Positions 61,206 to 64,000 of a stretch of DNA of 64,000 bases are shown one piece after another; within the stretch, counting starts at the first letter, position 1; each line of letters opens with the position of its first letter. Made by a program: the position numbers and the translations under genes. The notes under the pieces are model-generated. The model saw only the letters and a program-made list of their open reading frames with translations, was not told the DNA's origin and did no database searches. This stretch comes from Thermogemmatispora aurantia. GTDB taxonomy: Bacteria > Chloroflexota > Ktedonobacteria > Ktedonobacterales > Ktedonobacteraceae. The DNA is taken from the NCBI RefSeq assembly GCF_008974285.1, contig NZ_BKZV01000001.1, forward strand, positions 1,210,214 through 1,274,213, written 5' to 3'.

Positions 61206-62201
61206 ATGGCAGAACGTCCCAAAATCCTTGTGACCCAGCGTGTACCTGATGTTGCCTATCCGCCTCTGGAGGCCATCGGCGAGGTAGAAGCCAACATGGA
61301 GGAGGGCCTGATCTGGCCCTACGAAGAGCTGCTCCGCCGCGGCCCCGGTCATGACTATATTTTTTGTCTGCTCACCGACCAGATCGACGCCCGCTTTCTG
61401 GAGGCTTGCGCCTCGGCCACACCACGCCTGAAGATGGTGGCCAACATGGCCGTTGGTTACAACAATATCGATGTCGAAGCAGCCACCCGCCTCGGTATAG
61501 CCGTCAGCAACACCCCGGGCGTCCTCTCCGATACTACCGCCGACCTGGCCTTCGGCCTGCTGATCGCCGTGGCTCGTCGTATCCCCGAGGCTGAGCGCTT
61601 TGTGCGCGCCGGTAAGTTCAAAGGCTGGGGTCCCCTGCTCTTCTGTGGCGTCGATGTTCATCACGCAACTCTGGGCCTGATCGGCGCCGGACGCATCGGG
61701 AAAATCGTCGCCAAGCGCGCCAGCGGCTTCGAAATGCGCGTCCTCTACTATGATGTCTACCGCTTGCCACCCGAGGAGGAGGCCACCTATCATCTCACTT
61801 ATGCCCCGCTGGACGAGCTGCTGCGTGAGTCCGACTTCGTCAGTATTCATACACCCTACCTGCCTTCGACCCATCACCTGATCGGCGAACGAGAGCTGTC
61901 ATTGATGAAGCCCACGGCCTACCTGATTAATACTTCTCGCGGGCCTGTCGTCGATGAGAAGGCCCTGGTGCGCGCCTTGCAGGCGAAGCAGATCGCCGGC
62001 GCCGGCCTGGATGTCTATGAGCACGAGCCAGCCATCGAACCAGAGCTTCTGACAATGGACAATGTGGTATTGCTGCCACATATTGCCAGTGCCTCCTACG
62101 CGACGCGTAACCAGATGGCGCTGATGGCCAGTAATAACATCGTCGCCTACCACGAGGGACGTCGGCCCCCGAACCTGGTTAACCCCGAGGTACTGGGCTA
62201 A
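61206..62201 (+). CDS. D-2-hydroxyacid dehydrogenase, glyoxylate/hydroxypyruvate reductase type
   Basis: 331 residues. The D-isomer-specific 2-hydroxyacid dehydrogenase family: catalytic-domain segment MAVGYNNIDVEAATRLGIAVSNTPGVLSDTTADLAFGLLI, NAD-binding GLIGAGRIGKIVAKRA, Arg in NTSRGPVVDEKALV, Glu in DVYEHEP and the catalytic His in LLPHIASAS. The GxGRIGxxVA motif and sequence around NTPGVL fit the glyoxylate/hydroxypyruvate reductase (GyaR/GhrB) branch. It reduces glyoxylate or hydroxypyruvate. It stands alone after a 178-bp gap. Confidence 0.9.
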   Translation: MAERPKILVTQRVPDVAYPPLEAIGEVEANMEEGLIWPYEELLRRGPGHDYIFCLLTDQIDARFLEACASATPRLKMVANMAVGYNNIDVEAATRLGIAVSNTPGVLSDTTADLAFGLLIAVARRIPEAERFVRAGKFKGWGPLLFCGVDVHHATLGLIGAGRIGKIVAKRASGFEMRVLYYDVYRLPPEEEATYHLTYAPLDELLRESDFVSIHTPYLPSTHHLIGERELSLMKPTAYLINTSRGPVVDEKALVRALQAKQIAGAGLDVYEHEPAIEPELLTMDNVVLLPHIASASYATRNQMALMASNNIVAYHEGRRPPNLVNPEVLG

Positions 62202-62277
62202 GCTAAGCCTCAAGTAGACCTGATCGGCCAGCACCCAGGACAACCAGGAGGGGAAGGAGGCTCAAGCTACCCGGCTC

Positions 62278-62299
62278 CCGCTTCTGCCTACAGAAGCGG
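62278..62299. terminator. Compact hairpin after the dehydrogenase gene
   Basis: Perfect 9-bp stem CCGCTTCTG (62278-62286) / CAGAAGCGG (62291-62299), 4-nt loop. No T-run after. Confidence 0.5.
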
Positions 62300-62410
62300 C
62301 GGCGGGGTAGATGAAAAGGGAATCTCATTTGCCGCAGCACAGTTGACTTTTGCTGCAGACTCTTCTACTATGTCTTTAGCGGTCTGTCATCCTATCTGGA
62401 CAGGAGGAAA

Positions 62411-62698
62411 GTGAGTGAGAGGATTCCCAGAGAGGGGGACCAGCGGACGGTGAAGCGCACGGGAAGATTGCTCGCTAAGGAATCCGGCCTACGGGCCTCT
62501 ATTGGCGGTGAGGAGCATCCTTATGTGCGTTGTGTCATTGCCGACCTCAACGACCCGAAACGTCATTTCGATTGCCGCGTGCTTGATGAGCAGGATCTGC
62601 CAGTAGCCATTGGCGAGTTGATCACCCTGGAGGTCATCAGGGCTATCACCGATCGTCGCAGTGGACAGGTCCGCTTTGACTGCCGTTGGGTCCGATAG
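62411..62698 (+). CDS. Hypothetical protein, 95 residues
   Basis: I do not recognise this protein. GTG 62411 is preceded by AGGAGG, supporting real translation. The sequence reads as a small beta-rich domain (RLLAKESGLRASIG, VRCVIADLNDPKRHFDCRVLDEQDLP, GELITLEVIRAIT, GQVRFDCRWVR), basic and without a signal peptide. The fold might be an OB-like barrel, but this is only a guess from the strand pattern. It lies alone between the dehydrogenase and a zinc-ribbon gene. Confidence 0.55.
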   Translation: MSERIPREGDQRTVKRTGRLLAKESGLRASIGGEEHPYVRCVIADLNDPKRHFDCRVLDEQDLPVAIGELITLEVIRAITDRRSGQVRFDCRWVR

Positions 62699-62970
62699 CT
62701 CAGCTCATGGCCCTGGGCAGCCGGGTGAGTGACACCCCACTGGTCAGCAGCCCTAACCAACCCGTTTGGAGTGAGCCGAGCCGCACGGATCAGGCAAGGA
62801 TGCACTATCCACCGGGGAAGGAGCCGGTTTACAAGCCGAGATAGCTCTCGCTGGCTAGTCAATCAGCAACCGGTCGAGCGTGAGGGAGAGGCGCCGGAGC
62901 ACAGCAGGATGTCAGACCTCGTCCCGGTTGCAGCCATTCTATCCATCCATCTCTTGCACAGACTGCATTC

Positions 62971-62995
62971 TCCGACGACAGCAGCTGTTGTCGGA
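62971..62995 (+). terminator. Stem-loop in the leader of the last gene
   Basis: TCCGACGACAG (62971-62981) pairs with CTGTTGTCGGA (62985-62995), 11 bp with one G-T and a 3-nt loop. No T-run follows. Could terminate upstream transcription or shape the leader of the gene at 63019. The 320-bp gap 62699-63018 shows no other feature. Confidence 0.45.
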
Positions 62996-63018
62996 ACGAA
63001 CATGAGAGAGGTGCAGCC

Positions 63019-63954
63019 ATGACCTGCACGCAATGCAAGTTAGAACTACCAGTCTATGCCGTGGTCTGTCCTCAGTGCGGCGCAGCGGTCTCATCAGGGA
63101 CATCAACATATTACTCGTATCTTCCCGCCGATACACCTGCCTGGCCGCGCGACCCGCGCGAAGCCTCAGGTCCCTCGCTGCTGGTCAACAACGCTGCTGT
63201 GCAGACTGCAGCCGCTGCTTTACCCGCCCAGGCTCGACCAGGGGCGCGTCCCAACCGCTGGCTCACAGCGATCGCCGTCCTACTCCTGAGCTGTCTGCTC
63301 GGCGCCGGTTTTACGGTGGGACTACTCTGGGTCCACGGCTATTTTGCCCCCAAGGCTCCCGTGCGCAGCGTTCGGATTCCCAGCCAGGCGCCGGCGGCGA
63401 CCGCCACCGCCACAGCAGGCACCCAGAACTCGACCACGAACGTTCTGCCCACGCCATCCTCCTTCAAGCCTTTGAGCAATGCCAGTAGTCAGTCTCTGGG
63501 CCTGACCTTGAGCCTGCCCCAGGACTGGGTCGAGGGCCAGCTCAATACGTCCACTAGCGGAGTGAAAACGCTCACGCTCGATCCCCCTCAGAGTCTCTCA
63601 GTTCCTTTGAGCCTGCTGATTGTCCAATTTCCTAGCGATGCCAACCAGGCGTTTCCCAGCGCGCACGATCTTGACCAGTTTCTGATTCAGAACTTCGCTC
63701 AGGCCACCAGCCTGAGCAACCCGCAAGCCCTGACCAATACCCCACAGACACGCACCGTCGGGGGCCAGGACTGGAGCGAGGATGACGTGAGCTTCCCTCT
63801 GAACAACAACCAAAGCTTGCACCTCGTCACCTTGAGCGTCATGTACAAGCAACATTACTACAGCCTTCAGTTTTATGCCAGCAATGACGTCTTTGACGAG
63901 GCGATGCAAAAGTACTATAACCCGATGCTCGACTCGCTGCACTTTACCGCCTGA
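63019..63954 (+). CDS. Zinc-ribbon membrane protein with extracytoplasmic domain
   Basis: 311 residues. Residues 3-20 form a zinc ribbon (Cys3, Cys6, Cys17, Cys20). A spacer leads to one membrane segment (~81-105), then a Thr/Ala-rich linker (PAATATATAGTQNS) and an outer domain of ~160 residues (from SLGLTLSLPQDWVEGQL onward to NPMLDSLHF), which resembles the PsbP/DUF1795-type fold by its LPQDW, IVQFP and YYNPMLDSLHF segments; this is an impression. N-in, C-out topology is predicted. SD GAGAGG before ATG 63019. Third zinc-ribbon gene of the window. Confidence 0.78.
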   Translation: MTCTQCKLELPVYAVVCPQCGAAVSSGTSTYYSYLPADTPAWPRDPREASGPSLLVNNAAVQTAAAALPAQARPGARPNRWLTAIAVLLLSCLLGAGFTVGLLWVHGYFAPKAPVRSVRIPSQAPAATATATAGTQNSTTNVLPTPSSFKPLSNASSQSLGLTLSLPQDWVEGQLNTSTSGVKTLTLDPPQSLSVPLSLLIVQFPSDANQAFPSAHDLDQFLIQNFAQATSLSNPQALTNTPQTRTVGGQDWSEDDVSFPLNNNQSLHLVTLSVMYKQHYYSLQFYASNDVFDEAMQKYYNPMLDSLHFTA

Positions 63955-64000
63955 GCAAGGGCCGGGCGGGAGAGGCAGCCAGCTCACTAACAGCCAACGA

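Overview
The window looks like chromosome of a high-GC Chloroflexota bacterium, most likely a Ktedonobacteria / Thermogemmatispora-type organism. This is inferred from the gene mix (three F420-type luciferase-like oxidoreductases, zinc-ribbon/FHA proteins, a Hanks-type kinase with a PPP phosphatase, lipoproteins with Thr/Pro linkers, a T-box leader) and not from a marker gene: no rRNA or tRNA gene was found. Nearly all genes are compact, use ATG with a recognisable Shine-Dalgarno site, and are often separated by GC-rich hairpins where genes converge.

Layout. 0-4.9 kb: end of one and all of a second NMT1/THI5-like substrate-binding lipoprotein, a class I methyltransferase, and a minus-strand SDR plus QueA-family pair. 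5.3-6.9 kb: dnaA, followed by a 790-bp gap. 7.7-16.3 kb, plus strand: lipoprotein, two zinc-ribbon proteins (one with an FHA domain), a CrtI-like FAD enzyme overlapping murA, and a TetR regulator with a DHA2 drug exporter. 16.4-25.6 kb, minus strand: the 1523-residue glutamate synthase large subunit, a PPP phosphatase, a Ser/Thr kinase and an APC amino-acid permease. 26-32 kb, plus strand: ACT-domain protein, small unknown protein, secreted GH18 chitinase, PEP carboxylase. 39.5-43.9 kb: T-box leader, argG, argH and a second argG. 44-46.8 kb: two LLM oxidoreductases and a nitroreductase. 47-49 kb: sigma factor with a double zinc-finger anti-sigma-like protein. 50-54 kb: UspA, a DUF255 (YyaL) protein, a lipoprotein. 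54-57.6 kb: TetR / ABC-2 ATPase / permease operon. 58-64 kb: AlkA-type glycosylase, DnaJ-propeller fusion, dolichyl-phosphate-mannose-type glycosyltransferase, D-2-hydroxyacid dehydrogenase, and two small or unknown proteins.

The most interesting stretch is 34.0-38.7 kb, a visibly AT-richer island. Its minus-strand operon encodes (i) a 238-residue protein with a twin-arginine-like signal and a hydrophobic Ala/Val/Asn/Gly C-terminal tail in which Asn recurs exactly every sixth residue (195, 201, 207, 213, 219), (ii) a radical SAM enzyme and (iii) an NPPL-motif (amide/amine N-type) methyltransferase. Next to it lie a winged-helix regulator, a DUF1648 membrane protein and an SdpI-family membrane protein; the last two are the two halves of the known SdpI immunity protein. 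I read this as a candidate peptide-toxin (RiPP) system: precursor, two tailoring enzymes, split SdpI-type immunity and regulator. The Asn-every-six pattern is the one used by polytheonamide-type beta-helical pore peptides, but the leader is not of the nitrile-hydratase type, so if correct this would be a different family. It is a hypothesis from sequence pattern and context only.
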